44,551 nt of DNA from Spirochaetaceae bacterium (GTDB lineage: Bacteria; Spirochaetota; Spirochaetia; DSM-27196; SKKC01): assembly GCA_007128315.1 (NCBI GenBank), contig SKXQ01000008.1, positions 1 to 44,551 on the forward strand, given 5' to 3'. The translations under genes and the position numbers were made by a program. The notes under the pieces are model-generated. The model worked only from the letters and a program-made list of their open reading frames with translations, made no database searches and was not told the origin of the DNA. Each line of letters starts with the position of its first letter. Position 1 is the first letter of the stretch. This document shows positions 34,539 to 43,341 of this stretch, piece by piece.

Positions 34539-35432
34539 GTGAGTCAGGCAATTGCAGACGATGGTGTTACGATAGATCAACGCTTCCTTCCTGCAGGTCG
34601 CTGGAAGGTTCTGTTTCGCAAGCTTCTGCAGAACAAGGCAGCAATGGTTGGGGGTGTCTTCATCATCCTCCTGCTGGTCATTGCACTTTTTCCTGATCTG
34701 TTCGCCACTCACCATCCCACCCGTTTTCAGAATCCCGCGAACCGGTTTCAGCCACCCTCTGGCGAGCACTGGTTTGGTACCGATAATCTCGGGCGCGATA
34801 TCTACAGCCGCGTCATACACGGGACACGCGTTACGCTTTCGGTAGCGTTTCAGTCTGTGTTCGTTGGCGCTGTGGTAGGTGTTTCGCTTGGTATTCTTGC
34901 CGGCTATTACGGGAAGTGGATTGATACCATAATCATGCGTATCATGGACGTTCTGCTGGCATTTCCCGGCATTCTTCTTGCGCTTGCAATCGTCAGCGCG
35001 CTTGGCCCGTCGCTTCGAAACGTGGTAATAGCGATATCCATTTTTTCCATTCCGACGTTCGCGCGTATTGTCAGAGGTTCCACCCTCGTTGTGCGCAACC
35101 TGGAATATATTGAAGCTATACGTGCGCTTGGTGCCCGCGACAGTAAGATAATCATTCAGCACGTACTGCCAAATGTGCTCTCGCCGATCATCGTGCAGGC
35201 GACGCTCTACATTGCAACCGCTATTCTGATAGCAAGCGGACTGTCGTTTCTCGGTCTTGGTGCTCAGCCACCCATACCCGAGTGGGGGCTTATGCTCTCG
35301 GCGGGCCGTGATTTTATCTGGAATGCCGTACACGTTTCGCTGTTCCCGGGCCTCGCGATCATGCTTGCGGTGCTTTCGTTCAATCTGCTCGGAGATGGTC
35401 TCCGGGACGCACTCGACCCGCGGCTGAAATAG
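34539..35432 (+). CDS. Peptide ABC permease, DppC/OppC type
   Basis: 297 residues, start GTG 34539. The long N-terminal segment before helix 1 and 'HWFGTDNLGRDIYSRVIHGT' are DppC signatures. Five to six membrane segments follow, with the ATPase-contact loop 'EAIRALGARDSKIIIQHVLP' and the C-terminal 'LSFLGLGAQPPIPEWGLMLS'. It precedes the DppB-type gene, the reverse of the usual B-C order. It forms a heterodimeric channel with that protein. Confidence 0.92.
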   Translation: MSQAIADDGVTIDQRFLPAGRWKVLFRKLLQNKAAMVGGVFIILLLVIALFPDLFATHHPTRFQNPANRFQPPSGEHWFGTDNLGRDIYSRVIHGTRVTLSVAFQSVFVGAVVGVSLGILAGYYGKWIDTIIMRIMDVLLAFPGILLALAIVSALGPSLRNVVIAISIFSIPTFARIVRGSTLVVRNLEYIEAIRALGARDSKIIIQHVLPNVLSPIIVQATLYIATAILIASGLSFLGLGAQPPIPEWGLMLSAGRDFIWNAVHVSLFPGLAIMLAVLSFNLLGDGLRDALDPRLK

Positions 35433-35447
35433 GGCAGGAGATCTATC

Positions 35448-36377
35448 ATGTCATTAGGCGTATACGTAATCCGACGACTGCTTCAGATGATCCCCGTGCT
35501 GCTTGGTGTGGTTTTTCTCGTTTTCTCCATGCTTCACATTGTGCCGGGAGACCCTGCCATGATCATGGCAGGCGAACAGGCATCGCCGGCAGCCCTTGAG
35601 CGCATGCGGGAACGACTGGGGCTGAATGACCCGCTCCCCGTGCAGTATGTCCGCTATCTTGGGAACGCCGTGCGGGGAGACCTCGGTCAGTCGGTGCGAA
35701 ACAATCGGGCCGTCACCGAAGAGATCTTCGCTTCGCGATACTGGATTACGCTGCAGCTTGCTTCCATGAGTATTGTACTCGCGGTGTTCATTGGTGTGTT
35801 TGCCGGTATCATCTCGGCTGTCTGGCGGCACTCGCTCTTTGATACCATGATTATGATCGTAGCTCTGTTCGGCCTATCCATGCCCAGCTTCTGGTTGGGT
35901 ATTATGCTGATCTTCTGGTTCAGCGTGCAGTTCTTCTGGTTGCCCGCTGCCGGCTGGGGAACGCTGGCGCAGTCTGTTCTTCCCGTTATTACCCTCGGGA
36001 CCGCCGGGGCTGCGGTCATCGCCCGAATGACCAGATCCAGCATGCTTGAAGTTATCAATCAGGATTACATCCGGACGGCGCGAGCCAAAGGTGTCAAGGA
36101 GTCGGTCGTCATTGCCCGACACGCGCTTCGAAACGCGCTGATCCCCGTGGTAACCGTTGTCGGGCTGCAGTTCGGGTTTTTCCTCGGCGGATCAGTGCTG
36201 ACCGAAACCGTTTTCGCTATTAACGGACTGGGACGGCTCATGGTCTCCGCAATCAACGCTCGCGATTTCCCCATTGTACAGGGAGCGGTGCTGGTTGCCT
36301 CCGTTTCTTTCATGGCGGTCAATCTGGTCGTGGATATTACGTACCGGTTTCTGAACAAACGAATCGAACTGAACTGA
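35448..36377 (+). CDS. Peptide ABC permease, DppB/OppB type
   Basis: 309 residues, six membrane segments. It begins with the typical 'YVIRRLLQMIPVLLGVVFLV' and the periplasmic 'GLNDPLPVQYVRYLGNAVRG' and 'DLGQSVRNNRAV'. The EAA-type loop is 'DYIRTARAKGVKESVVIARH' followed by 'ALRNALIPVVT'. It starts 15 bases after the DppC-type gene and is followed nine bases later by the DppD-type ATPase. All parts needed for a permease are intact. Confidence 0.93.
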   Translation: MSLGVYVIRRLLQMIPVLLGVVFLVFSMLHIVPGDPAMIMAGEQASPAALERMRERLGLNDPLPVQYVRYLGNAVRGDLGQSVRNNRAVTEEIFASRYWITLQLASMSIVLAVFIGVFAGIISAVWRHSLFDTMIMIVALFGLSMPSFWLGIMLIFWFSVQFFWLPAAGWGTLAQSVLPVITLGTAGAAVIARMTRSSMLEVINQDYIRTARAKGVKESVVIARHALRNALIPVVTVVGLQFGFFLGGSVLTETVFAINGLGRLMVSAINARDFPIVQGAVLVASVSFMAVNLVVDITYRFLNKRIELN

Positions 36378-36386
36378 GAGTAAGGC

Positions 36387-37403
36387 ATGGCAAAGACACG
36401 TGAACCGCTTCTTGATGTACGAAACCTGAGAACTTCCTTTTTTACTGATGATGGTGAAGTGAAGGCTGTCGATGGTGTCAGTTTCTCCGTCCAGCCAGGG
36501 GAGACGATCGGCATTGTCGGTGAATCCGGCTGCGGAAAAAGCATCACTTCTCTTTCCATCATGCGACTTCTAAGCAGTCCCGGCAGGATTGTGGATGGCG
36601 AGATCTTCTTCCGGGGCGAGAATCTCCTGAAGAAGACCGAACAGCAGATGCGAAAGCTTCGTGGGAAAGAGATCTCCATGATTTTCCAGGAACCCATGAC
36701 GTCTCTGAACCCGGTCTTCACGATCGGTGAGCAGATTGCCGAAGCCCTGCGTATTCACGAAGGTCTTGATCGGCAACAGGCCATGGAGAAGGCCGCCGAG
36801 ATGGTGAGGCTTGTCGGCATTCCCTCGCCGGAGAAGCGAATCAGACAGTATCCCTTTGAATTGTCCGGCGGGATGCGGCAACGTGTCATGATCGCCATAG
36901 CACTCGCGTGCAACCCTTCGCTTCTGATTGCTGACGAACCTACAACTGCGCTTGACGTAACCATACAGGCACAGATTCTCGACCTCATGAAGGGCCTTCA
37001 GCAGGATTTCGGTCTTACCATTATGCTCATTACCCACGACCTCGGTGTAGTGGCAGAGACCTGCGACAAGGTTGGCGTGATGTACGCCGGCAAGATCGTC
37101 GAGTATGCCGATGTAGAAACACTTTTCGCGGAGCCAAAGCACCCATACACGCGGGGGCTGCTCCACTCTCTGCCCTTGCTCGTTGGTGAACAGGAAGAAC
37201 TCAACGTCATACCCGGTACCGTTCCGAATCCGCTTTCTGTACCGAAAGGCTGTCGCTTTGCACCGCGCTGCCCGCACGCGACCGCATTATGCAGCGCTGA
37301 GGCTCCTGACCTGGAGATCCTGGATGGCGAGAACACAGTACGGTGCTGGATGCATACTGACCGCTGGGCAGCACAGACGCAGGAGGTCGGCAGTAATGGC
37401 TGA
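36387..37403 (+). CDS. Peptide ABC ATPase, DppD/OppD type
   Basis: 338 residues. Walker A '[20 protein letters not shown]', Q-loop '[15 protein letters not shown]', signature '[15 protein letters not shown]', Walker B '[14 protein letters not shown]' and H-loop '[13 protein letters not shown]' are complete. The C-terminal oligopeptide-type extension has the conserved cysteines '[15 protein letters not shown]' and 'VRCWMH'; in characterised relatives such cysteines can hold an iron-sulfur cluster. It overlaps the DppF-type gene by eight bases. Partner ATPase of the importer. Confidence 0.93.
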   Translation: MAKTREPLLDVRNLRTSFFTDDGEVKAVDGVSFSVQPGETIGIVGESGCGKSITSLSIMRLLSSPGRIVDGEIFFRGENLLKKTEQQMRKLRGKEISMIFQEPMTSLNPVFTIGEQIAEALRIHEGLDRQQAMEKAAEMVRLVGIPSPEKRIRQYPFELSGGMRQRVMIAIALACNPSLLIADEPTTALDVTIQAQILDLMKGLQQDFGLTIMLITHDLGVVAETCDKVGVMYAGKIVEYADVETLFAEPKHPYTRGLLHSLPLLVGEQEELNVIPGTVPNPLSVPKGCRFAPRCPHATALCSAEAPDLEILDGENTVRCWMHTDRWAAQTQEVGSNG

Positions 37404-38427
37404 TGCAACACCAGTCCTGCAGGTGCGGAATCTCAAGCAGTATTTCCCGATTCGCGGCGGTGTGCTCGGACGCATACAGAATTACGTAAAGGCGGTAGAC
37501 GACATCTCCTTTGACGTGTACGCCGGAGAGACGCTCAGCATCGTCGGGGAGTCCGGCTGTGGTAAGTCGACAACGGGGCGGTCCATCCTGCGTCTGGTGG
37601 AGCCGACCGAAGGCCGTATCCTCTTTGAGGGCCAGAATATAGCAGAGCTTTCGAAAGCGGACCTTCGACGCCGACGGAAAGATATGCAGATAATCTTTCA
37701 GGACCCCTATTCATCTTTTAATCCGCGGCAGACGATCCATCAGCTGCTGAACGAAGCCATGGCAATACAGAACGTGCTGCCGAAGAACGCCCGAAGAGCG
37801 CGTATACAGGAACTTCTGGAAATGGTGGGTCTCAAGGCCGAGCATATAGATCGCTATCCGCACGAGTTCAGCGGCGGCCAGCGGCAACGCATAGCCATTG
37901 CACGGGCGCTTTCAGTGGATCCGAAGCTTCTGATCTGCGATGAGGCAGTAAGCTCCCTGGATGTCTCCGTGCAGGCACAGGTCATTAATCTTCTGAAAAA
38001 GCTTCAACGAGAGCTCGGGCTTACCTATATTTTTATCGCCCACGATCTTGGTGTTGTGCGGCACATCTCTGATCGTGTTGTTGTCATGTATCTCGGAAAG
38101 ATTGCGGAGGTCGCCGACAAACGCACGCTTTTTGAAAGACCGCAGCACCCTTACACGAAAGCGCTACTGTCCGCTATCCCCATCCCGGATCCAAAGATCA
38201 AACGGAAGAGAATTCCGCTCGTCGGCGATGTGCCATCACCGATCAATCCGCCCACGGGGTGCCCGTTTCACACGAGGTGTCCGTTCGTCATGGATCGCTG
38301 TCGGAGTGAGCTGCCGCCGCTGCACGAGCTTGACCGGAATCAGTACGTCGCGTGCCATCTGGCCGAAAGCGGACCGGTGGATTACGATCGGCTCAAGCTG
38401 AAGAATCGGACTCCCGAAGCCGAATAG
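37396..38427 (+). CDS. Peptide ABC ATPase, DppF/OppF type
   Basis: 343 residues from ATG 37396, with AGGAGG nine bases upstream; it overlaps the preceding stop (37401-37403), and longer in-frame readings back to 37183 lie inside the DppD-type gene. Walker A '[15 protein letters not shown]', Q-loop '[15 protein letters not shown]', signature '[16 protein letters not shown]', Walker B '[14 protein letters not shown]' (Ala instead of the common Pro after Glu), H-loop 'FIAHDLGVV'. The C-terminus has the Cys set '[15 protein letters not shown]'. Last gene of the operon; the next gene is convergent, with only six bases between. Confidence 0.93.
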   Translation: MADATPVLQVRNLKQYFPIRGGVLGRIQNYVKAVDDISFDVYAGETLSIVGESGCGKSTTGRSILRLVEPTEGRILFEGQNIAELSKADLRRRRKDMQIIFQDPYSSFNPRQTIHQLLNEAMAIQNVLPKNARRARIQELLEMVGLKAEHIDRYPHEFSGGQRQRIAIARALSVDPKLLICDEAVSSLDVSVQAQVINLLKKLQRELGLTYIFIAHDLGVVRHISDRVVVMYLGKIAEVADKRTLFERPQHPYTKALLSAIPIPDPKIKRKRIPLVGDVPSPINPPTGCPFHTRCPFVMDRCRSELPPLHELDRNQYVACHLAESGPVDYDRLKLKNRTPEAE

Positions 38428-38433
38428 AACTGT

Positions 38434-39222
38434 TCAAGGCTCGACTGGATGTGTTTGTCCGGCACGAGTGAAAAGCAATACCAGTCCCGCCGTGAGCACC
38501 AGAAACGCCTGCACCGCGTGAGCACTCTGTTCCGCAAGTGGAACAGCCAGACCGACGCTTCCGACAGCATTGATTCCGGCGTGAAACAGTATGCAGGGAA
38601 CTACGCTTCGTGTGCGGTGGTACAGCCAGGTCATGAACGCGCTGTACCCGATGCCGGCGACAGAATAGGTGAGAAACGACGCCTGGTTATGAATGAGGCC
38701 GGTCGTGAAAAACATCGGCAGATGCCACACGGACCAGAGAGCTCCGATAGCGAAGTTTCCCACTACGAGTCCTCGCCGCTCGGTCACCGCTGGTTGCAGT
38801 ACTCCGCGCCAGCCTACCTCTTCGAATCCGCCGAGTACGATTGACACGAGAAACGCGGGGACAAGCATATACAACGGTTCCACGCTGTGACCGGAAAAGA
38901 AGTCGTCAAAGATCAACCCTGCCGTACCCAGCCCGGCAATTCCGATCAGGAGAGGTACAAGCACTGCTGACGCGTAGAACCTGATCGGAACATTTGTACG
39001 GAACACGCGTCGCAGAAACTCGTGCATACTACCGCATTCCGGTGTCCATGCGACCGCCACAAAGGCGAATGCTGTCGGCGCGGTTCCTCCGAGCACCTGG
39101 ATGATCAGAAAGACCGGGTCAGATGTGGTGAGCGTCCCGGTTCGGGAGCCCCAGGCAAGCAGCCACCAGAATGTCCATGTCGCTGCAAAGGTCAAACCAA
39201 GAAAGATGAAAACTCGTTTCAC
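38434..39222 (-). CDS. CPBP-family intramembrane protease (CAAX-type)
   Basis: 262 residues with about eight hydrophobic segments. ABI/CPBP glutamic-protease motifs are present: 'GGFEEVGWRGVLQPAV' (E-E-x-x-x-R), 'GALWSVWHLPMFFTTG' and 'CILFHAGINAVG' (H-x-x-x-N). Substrates of bacterial members are mostly unknown. The start is GTG 39222, which overlaps the methyltransferase stop (39219-39221) as GTGA, so the two genes are translationally coupled. It meets the dipeptide-type operon tail to tail. Confidence 0.88.
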   Translation of the reverse strand: MKRVFIFLGLTFAATWTFWWLLAWGSRTGTLTTSDPVFLIIQVLGGTAPTAFAFVAVAWTPECGSMHEFLRRVFRTNVPIRFYASAVLVPLLIGIAGLGTAGLIFDDFFSGHSVEPLYMLVPAFLVSIVLGGFEEVGWRGVLQPAVTERRGLVVGNFAIGALWSVWHLPMFFTTGLIHNQASFLTYSVAGIGYSAFMTWLYHRTRSVVPCILFHAGINAVGSVGLAVPLAEQSAHAVQAFLVLTAGLVLLFTRAGQTHPVEP

Positions 39223-39950
39223 GATCTGCGTGCCACGACCATAAGCTCGATCTCGTCGAGCGCAATCGAGCGGCGGCCCCAGTCTCCGGCAGTTCCGCCG
39301 TAGAAGCAGTGTACCTGGAATCCTGCATGCTCGAGCAGCAGGCGAAGCTCTTCGGGAAAGAAGCCCTTTTCTACCGTCAGTACAGTTTCGCCCGAATCAA
39401 GCGGCATGGTTTCAATGTGGCTTGTTGTGACAGGGTCAAAGTGTCCCGAAGCTACGTCTGCATCGTTGTGTTCACGCACAAGTCGACAGCCGTTCAGCGC
39501 GGTCAGGAGAAACCCTGCACCTGGATAGAGCATGGAGGCTATGTTCCTGAAAATGCTCCGGTGGTAGGGTACCGGGTCGACACCCACTTCCAGCAGCGAT
39601 ACGGCACCTTCACACAGGCAGATCGCGTGGTCAAACTGCTGATCAAGCCTCGTCGTTTCGGCGCTGCCCCGCACAAACGAGATCTCAAGTCCTTCGGCCG
39701 CTGCATTCTCACGGGCAACGCGCAGCATGTCAGGCGACTGATCTATCCCGGTGCACTGGTACCCGCGTCTGGTTAGCTCGAGTGAATGGCGTCCGGTCCC
39801 GCAGCCTATGTCCAGAATCGACTGCCCCGGCTGCATTTTGAGCTCATCAATAAGGAAATCGACTTCCGCTACCGTGTTTTCGGTAAAGATGTTGTCGAGA
39901 TACCGGGGTGCTTCATCGGCAAAAAACCGTTTCCACGCGTTGCTTTGCAT
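39219..39950 (-). CDS. Class I SAM-dependent methyltransferase
   Basis: 243 residues. Motif I 'SILDIGCGTGRHSLELTRRG' binds S-adenosylmethionine, followed by 'CTGIDQSPDMLRVAREN' (acidic end of beta-2), 'FDHAICLCEGAVSLL' (motif IV region) and 'GAGFLLTALNGC'. The acceptor is unknown. ATG 39950 has AGGAGG about 10 bases upstream. It is the first gene of a two-gene minus-strand unit with the CPBP protease and is divergent from the small Pmp3-like gene; the region between holds a tandem palindromic repeat. Confidence 0.88.
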   Translation of the reverse strand: MQSNAWKRFFADEAPRYLDNIFTENTVAEVDFLIDELKMQPGQSILDIGCGTGRHSLELTRRGYQCTGIDQSPDMLRVARENAAAEGLEISFVRGSAETTRLDQQFDHAICLCEGAVSLLEVGVDPVPYHRSIFRNIASMLYPGAGFLLTALNGCRLVREHNDADVASGHFDPVTTSHIETMPLDSGETVLTVEKGFFPEELRLLLEHAGFQVHCFYGGTAGDWGRRSIALDEIELMVVARRS

Positions 39951-39974
39951 TGTACAGGCCTCCTGAAAGCCGTT

Positions 39975-40006
39975 AGTCTACAAGCAGTAGTCTACAGGCA
40001 GTAGAC
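39975..40006. repeat. Tandem palindromic repeat, possible operator between divergent genes
   Basis: Two 14-base units, AGTCTACAAGCAGT (39975-39988) and AGTCTACAGGCAGT (39989-40002), differ at one base and are followed by AGAC. Each unit starts a palindrome of the form GTCTAC-5 bases-GTAG(A/T)C; the second, GTCTAC-AGGCA-GTAGAC at 39990-40006, is perfect. It lies between the divergent methyltransferase and Pmp3-like genes, as expected for two adjacent dimer-binding sites. Confidence 0.55.
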
Positions 40007-40036
40007 GTTCGTTCATACGTCGAAAGGAGCCGTCCA

Positions 40037-40201
40037 ATGTCAGATCTTCTCATGATTGTACTCGCGGTGTTCATTCCCCCGCTGGCTGTTTTTCTGAAAG
40101 TTGGTATTCGCGGCCATTTCTGGCTGAATATCCTCCTGACCATCTTTTTCGCCGTTCCCGGCATGATTCACGCGTTGTGGATCGTCATGACCAAGCGGTA
40201 A
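40037..40201 (+). CDS. Pmp3/YqaE-family small membrane protein
   Basis: 54 residues: a start 'MSDLLMIVLAVFIPPLAVFL', a short loop 'KVGIRGHFW', a second helix 'LNILLTIFFAVPGMIHALWI' and a basic tail 'VMTKR'. The I-P-P-L-A-V motif, G-x-x-x-x-F-W-L-N turn and P-G-x-I-H-A end are the signature of Pmp3/YqaE stress-associated membrane proteins, which affect membrane potential and salt tolerance in yeast and plants. AAAGGAG lies seven bases before ATG 40037. Such short genes are easily missed by automated annotation. Confidence 0.88.
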   Translation: MSDLLMIVLAVFIPPLAVFLKVGIRGHFWLNILLTIFFAVPGMIHALWIVMTKR

Positions 40202-40210
40202 GCCCCGACA

Positions 40211-40813
40211 TTAACGCACGCCCTCGCGGTCCCGCGCGACCACCCGCGCCATGCTCAGATCGAAAGCGAGCAGGAACGCGCCCTGCAGGACCATCGACTG
40301 TCCCCAGCCGCGCAGGCGGTTTGCTGAGATGTCGGCTGCGGGTAGTCCGTAGCCGCGCATCCCCCGGTCCCACATCCACCCGCCGACTGCCATGTAGGCG
40401 AAGTTCAGCCCCGCGTTAAACAGCAGCACCTTCTCGAGGCCGTGCGACTCCTCCCGGTACGCCTCGATATCCATGTCGGCAGATACGCCGCCTGACCGCG
40501 ACAGATCGTAGAGGCTCCACCCGGCGAGGCCCAGATTAACCGTGTTCCACATAGCGTTCATTTCCCAGAAGCCGCGCGCTGCCGGGTCCTCGGCAACGAG
40601 CATGCCGATAATGCCTGTGGCGATGTTCGCCACAGCCCAGCCCCCGAGCACCGTCATGCCGGTACGGACTATGCGGTCGCGATTGCCGGGAGGGCTTGCT
40701 CCATAACCCGAGGATCGGCCTGCCGAGACGGTGTCAGCCGCGAGCGGGGCTACCGTGCCGACTGCGAGCAGGAGACACGCCAACAGCCCCGCAGATAATC
40801 GTGTGTTCTTCAT
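40211..40813 (-). CDS. Exported membrane protein of unknown function
   Basis: 200 residues. A signal peptide 'LSAGLLACLLLAVGTVAPLA' is followed by about four hydrophobic segments: 'GMTVLGGWAVANIATGIIGM', 'MNAMWNTVNLGLAGWSLYDL', 'VLLFNAGLNFAYMAVGGWMW', 'GWGQSMVLQGAFLLAFDLSM'. The W/N/G-rich, evenly spaced pattern recalls a group of four-helix proteins seen in Bacteroidota and spirochaetes, but I cannot name it reliably. The gene converges on the Pmp3-like gene, ending 10 bases past it. Confidence 0.6.
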   Translation of the reverse strand: MKNTRLSAGLLACLLLAVGTVAPLAADTVSAGRSSGYGASPPGNRDRIVRTGMTVLGGWAVANIATGIIGMLVAEDPAARGFWEMNAMWNTVNLGLAGWSLYDLSRSGGVSADMDIEAYREESHGLEKVLLFNAGLNFAYMAVGGWMWDRGMRGYGLPAADISANRLRGWGQSMVLQGAFLLAFDLSMARVVARDREGVR

Positions 40814-40838
40814 TCTCTAAATGTACTGTGTCGTTGAT

Positions 40839-41423
40839 CTACATGCGCTGTTCGTTGGGGAAAAATACGGGTATTTCGCTCAGTATCGTGGAGAGTGTTT
40901 CCGGGCGCGCATCGTGATCCTGGGGCCACGGAAAGGTGGCGCGAAGTTTCACGAACCAACCGAGATGTTCGGTTACGACAAGCAACGAGAACAGTGGACG
41001 GTTCTCGCCCTGATACATATCCCGGAACGAATATATGCTCTGCCAGACACCACCGTTGAAGTCTTCGTGCGCGACATGGATGCCCGGGCGGCTCTCCTGA
41101 ACCGCACGCGAGGAAGTCACTCCATGAGTGCGCACGTCCTCGGTCGCGGGATAGACGTAGACGGTGAGCTGAACAGAATACGGTTTGATGCTCGCGTATG
41201 AGACGCTGACATCGTGGCCATCATCATCATACTGAACGGCCCGGGTTCGGCTGTATGATCCTGAGTGGAGTGGAAACGCAGCGGCGGATACCTCGTGTAC
41301 GAGTACGGCATCTGGAGCCATGAAAAAAGAATCGGGGATTGGGGTTGCCGAAAGAGAAGGAGGCGCGACCAGCAGGAGAGCGGCAGCGACCACCGCCTGG
41401 TGCATACGATGATGGTGTTTCAT
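40839..41423 (-). CDS. Secreted protein of unknown function
   Basis: 194 residues from ATG 41423, where the signal peptide 'AVVAAALLLVAPPSLSA' begins shortly after a His-rich start; codons upstream in the same frame extend into truA and are not used. The mature part has 'YDDDGHDVSVSYASIKPYSV', 'QLTVYVYPATEDV', 'FVKLRATFPW', a mixed alpha/beta pattern without recognised domain. It lies upstream of, and on the same strand as, the 40211 gene, 25 bases away, so the two may be co-expressed. It is divergent from truA. Confidence 0.6.
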   Translation of the reverse strand: MKHHHRMHQAVVAAALLLVAPPSLSATPIPDSFFMAPDAVLVHEVSAAAFPLHSGSYSRTRAVQYDDDGHDVSVSYASIKPYSVQLTVYVYPATEDVRTHGVTSSRAVQESRPGIHVAHEDFNGGVWQSIYSFRDMYQGENRPLFSLLVVTEHLGWFVKLRATFPWPQDHDARPETLSTILSEIPVFFPNEQRM

Positions 41424-41546
41424 GTCAGTCCTGTCCTTTTGGGGAACCCTATAAGCTGTGAGAGAGCCCGGCAAGTCATGAACAGGCTGCGGGCGGTACT
41501 TTTTGATCACGAAGTCATACCGCAGAAATAGTGCTATCCTCTCCGA

Positions 41547-42422
41547 GTGACTTCCGACACCCGCACATACAAACTGATAATCGCCTATCATGGCGCGCGC
41601 TTTCGCGGCTGGCAGAAAGGTAACGGCCGCACCGTGCAGTCGACCCTGCTCGCCGTCATTCAAAAGGCCCTGCCGGATGCCTCTGGAGGCACGATCCCCG
41701 AGGACGTGCCCGTCAGGCTTGATGGTGCAGGGCGCACCGACGCAGGCGTGCACGCCGAGGGTCAGGTGGCGAGTCTCGTGCTCCCGGCTGCCGTGGACGC
41801 TGAGGCGCTGTTTACGCAGATAAACCGGCACCTTCCCGCCGACCTCGCCGTCTGTTCTCTGGAACAGTGTGATGATCGGTTCCACGCGCGGTACCGGGCC
41901 ACCGCCAGGACCTACCGCTACACCGTGCTCGACGGGCCGGTTGGTGACCCCTTTCTGCAGGACCGCTGCTGGCGTTATGACGGGGTGCTTGATGTAGAGC
42001 GAATGCGGGAGGCCGCTGACGTGTTCATTGGCCGCCACGATTTTTCGGCCTTCACCGCAGACCGCCCGAAGCCGGACAAGGAGCGTACCGTACACGCGAT
42101 AACTATCGCGCGCCGGGGTGGCGGGGACATCGACCGGATCGGTGGTGGGCACCGCGGTAGAAGCCGCTCCGACGATTACGGGAAACGCGCCGGCTCGGCG
42201 GGGGGAGACCGCCCGTCACCCATTACAATACACGTTCGGGGAAGCGCCTTTCTCTGGCGCCAGGTCAGAATCATGGTCGGCGGGCTTGTCGAAGCAGGTG
42301 CCGCCCGCCTGGGGACGGAGGATCTCACGCGCACGCTCGCCTCCCGCGACCGATCGCTCGGCCCGGCGCCAGCGCCTGCCTGCGGGCTGACGCTCGAGTC
42401 CGTGGAGTTTGGAGAGGAGTAA
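41547..42422 (+). CDS. truA: tRNA pseudouridine synthase A
   Basis: 291 residues, start GTG 41547. It converts U38-U40 of tRNA anticodon stems to pseudouridine. The catalytic motif 'LDGAGRTDAGVHAEGQVASL' contains nucleophile Asp65, followed by 'FHARYRATARTYRYTVLDG', 'FIGRHDFSAFTA' and 'FLWRQVRIMVGGLVEAG', all typical of TruA. Residues about 190-224 ('RGGGDIDRIGGGHRGRSRSD' onward) form a Gly/Arg/Ser/Asp-rich insert not usual in the family. It is followed after four bases by an SDR gene, so the two are likely co-transcribed. Confidence 0.93.
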   Translation: MTSDTRTYKLIIAYHGARFRGWQKGNGRTVQSTLLAVIQKALPDASGGTIPEDVPVRLDGAGRTDAGVHAEGQVASLVLPAAVDAEALFTQINRHLPADLAVCSLEQCDDRFHARYRATARTYRYTVLDGPVGDPFLQDRCWRYDGVLDVERMREAADVFIGRHDFSAFTADRPKPDKERTVHAITIARRGGGDIDRIGGGHRGRSRSDDYGKRAGSAGGDRPSPITIHVRGSAFLWRQVRIMVGGLVEAGAARLGTEDLTRTLASRDRSLGPAPAPACGLTLESVEFGEE

Positions 42423-42426
42423 TGCA

Positions 42427-43287
42427 ATGACCTCACACGATGTTGTAATTGTAACCGGCGCGAACTCAGGCATAGGAAAGGCAACGGCGCACGCCCTCGC
42501 GGCGACCGGAGCGCGCGTTGTGCTTGCGTGTCGTTCGATCGCGCGCGGGCAGGCGGCGCTTGAAGAGATCTTGAGTGCCACCGGATCGGAACGCGTCGAG
42601 CTTATGCAGCTTGATCTCTCGTCGTTCGCGTCGGTGCGTTCCTTCGCCCGTGATTTCCTGTCCCGCTACGACCGCCTGAGCTGTCTGATAAACAACGCCG
42701 GGGTTATCCTGCGGGAGAGACAACTCAGCGAGGACGGGTACGAAATGCAGTTCGCGGTGAACCACCTCGGACATTTCCTGCTGACCCGCGAGCTGCTGCC
42801 GCTGCTCGAAGCGAGTGCTCCCTCCCGGGTCATAAGCGTCTCGTCCGGTGCGCACAAGATAGGCCGTGTGGATTTCGACGACATGAACCTCGAGCGGCGT
42901 TACACGATTTTCGGCGCATACGCGCGGTCCAAGCTCGCCAACATTCTCTTTACGCGCGAACTCGCGCGCCGAACTGCCGGGAGTGGCGTTACTGCGAACT
43001 GCCTGCACCCCGGAGGCGTGGGCACCAACATGGGCGTCGACCGCGACACCCAGGCGGGCAGCCGTATTATGCGCGCCCTGTCCCTGGTCATGGCGACGCC
43101 GGAAAAAGGCGCAGAGACCTCGATCTATCTGGCACGCGCGCCAGAGGTCGCCACCGTCAGCGGCGAGTATTTCGTGAAGAAACGCCCGCGCAAGCCCGCC
43201 TCCCGGGCGCTCGACGATACGTGCGCGAGGCTACTGTGGGACTGGAGTGAGCGCGCAGTCGACTCTGCCGTACCCGATGCACATTAA
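42427..43287 (+). CDS. Short-chain dehydrogenase/reductase (retinol-dehydrogenase-like)
   Basis: 286 residues from ATG 42427; GGAGAGGAG at 42412-42420 lies six bases upstream, so an in-frame ATG at 42409, inside truA, is not used. The Rossmann motif 'IVTGANSGIGKATAHALAAT' with 'LACRS' afterwards suggests NADP use; 'LINNAGVI', 'VISVSSGAHKIG' and the catalytic 'YARSKLANILFTREL' (Y-x-x-x-K) are intact, as is 'CLHPGGVGTNM'. The sequence is like WWOX/retinol-dehydrogenase-type SDRs. Substrate unknown. Confidence 0.9.
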   Translation: MTSHDVVIVTGANSGIGKATAHALAATGARVVLACRSIARGQAALEEILSATGSERVELMQLDLSSFASVRSFARDFLSRYDRLSCLINNAGVILRERQLSEDGYEMQFAVNHLGHFLLTRELLPLLEASAPSRVISVSSGAHKIGRVDFDDMNLERRYTIFGAYARSKLANILFTRELARRTAGSGVTANCLHPGGVGTNMGVDRDTQAGSRIMRALSLVMATPEKGAETSIYLARAPEVATVSGEYFVKKRPRKPASRALDDTCARLLWDWSERAVDSAVPDAH

Positions 43288-43341
43288 GGAACCAGCAGCA
43301 AGCGATTCGGCACAGCCGCCAATTTGTGTTATACCGGTGGT

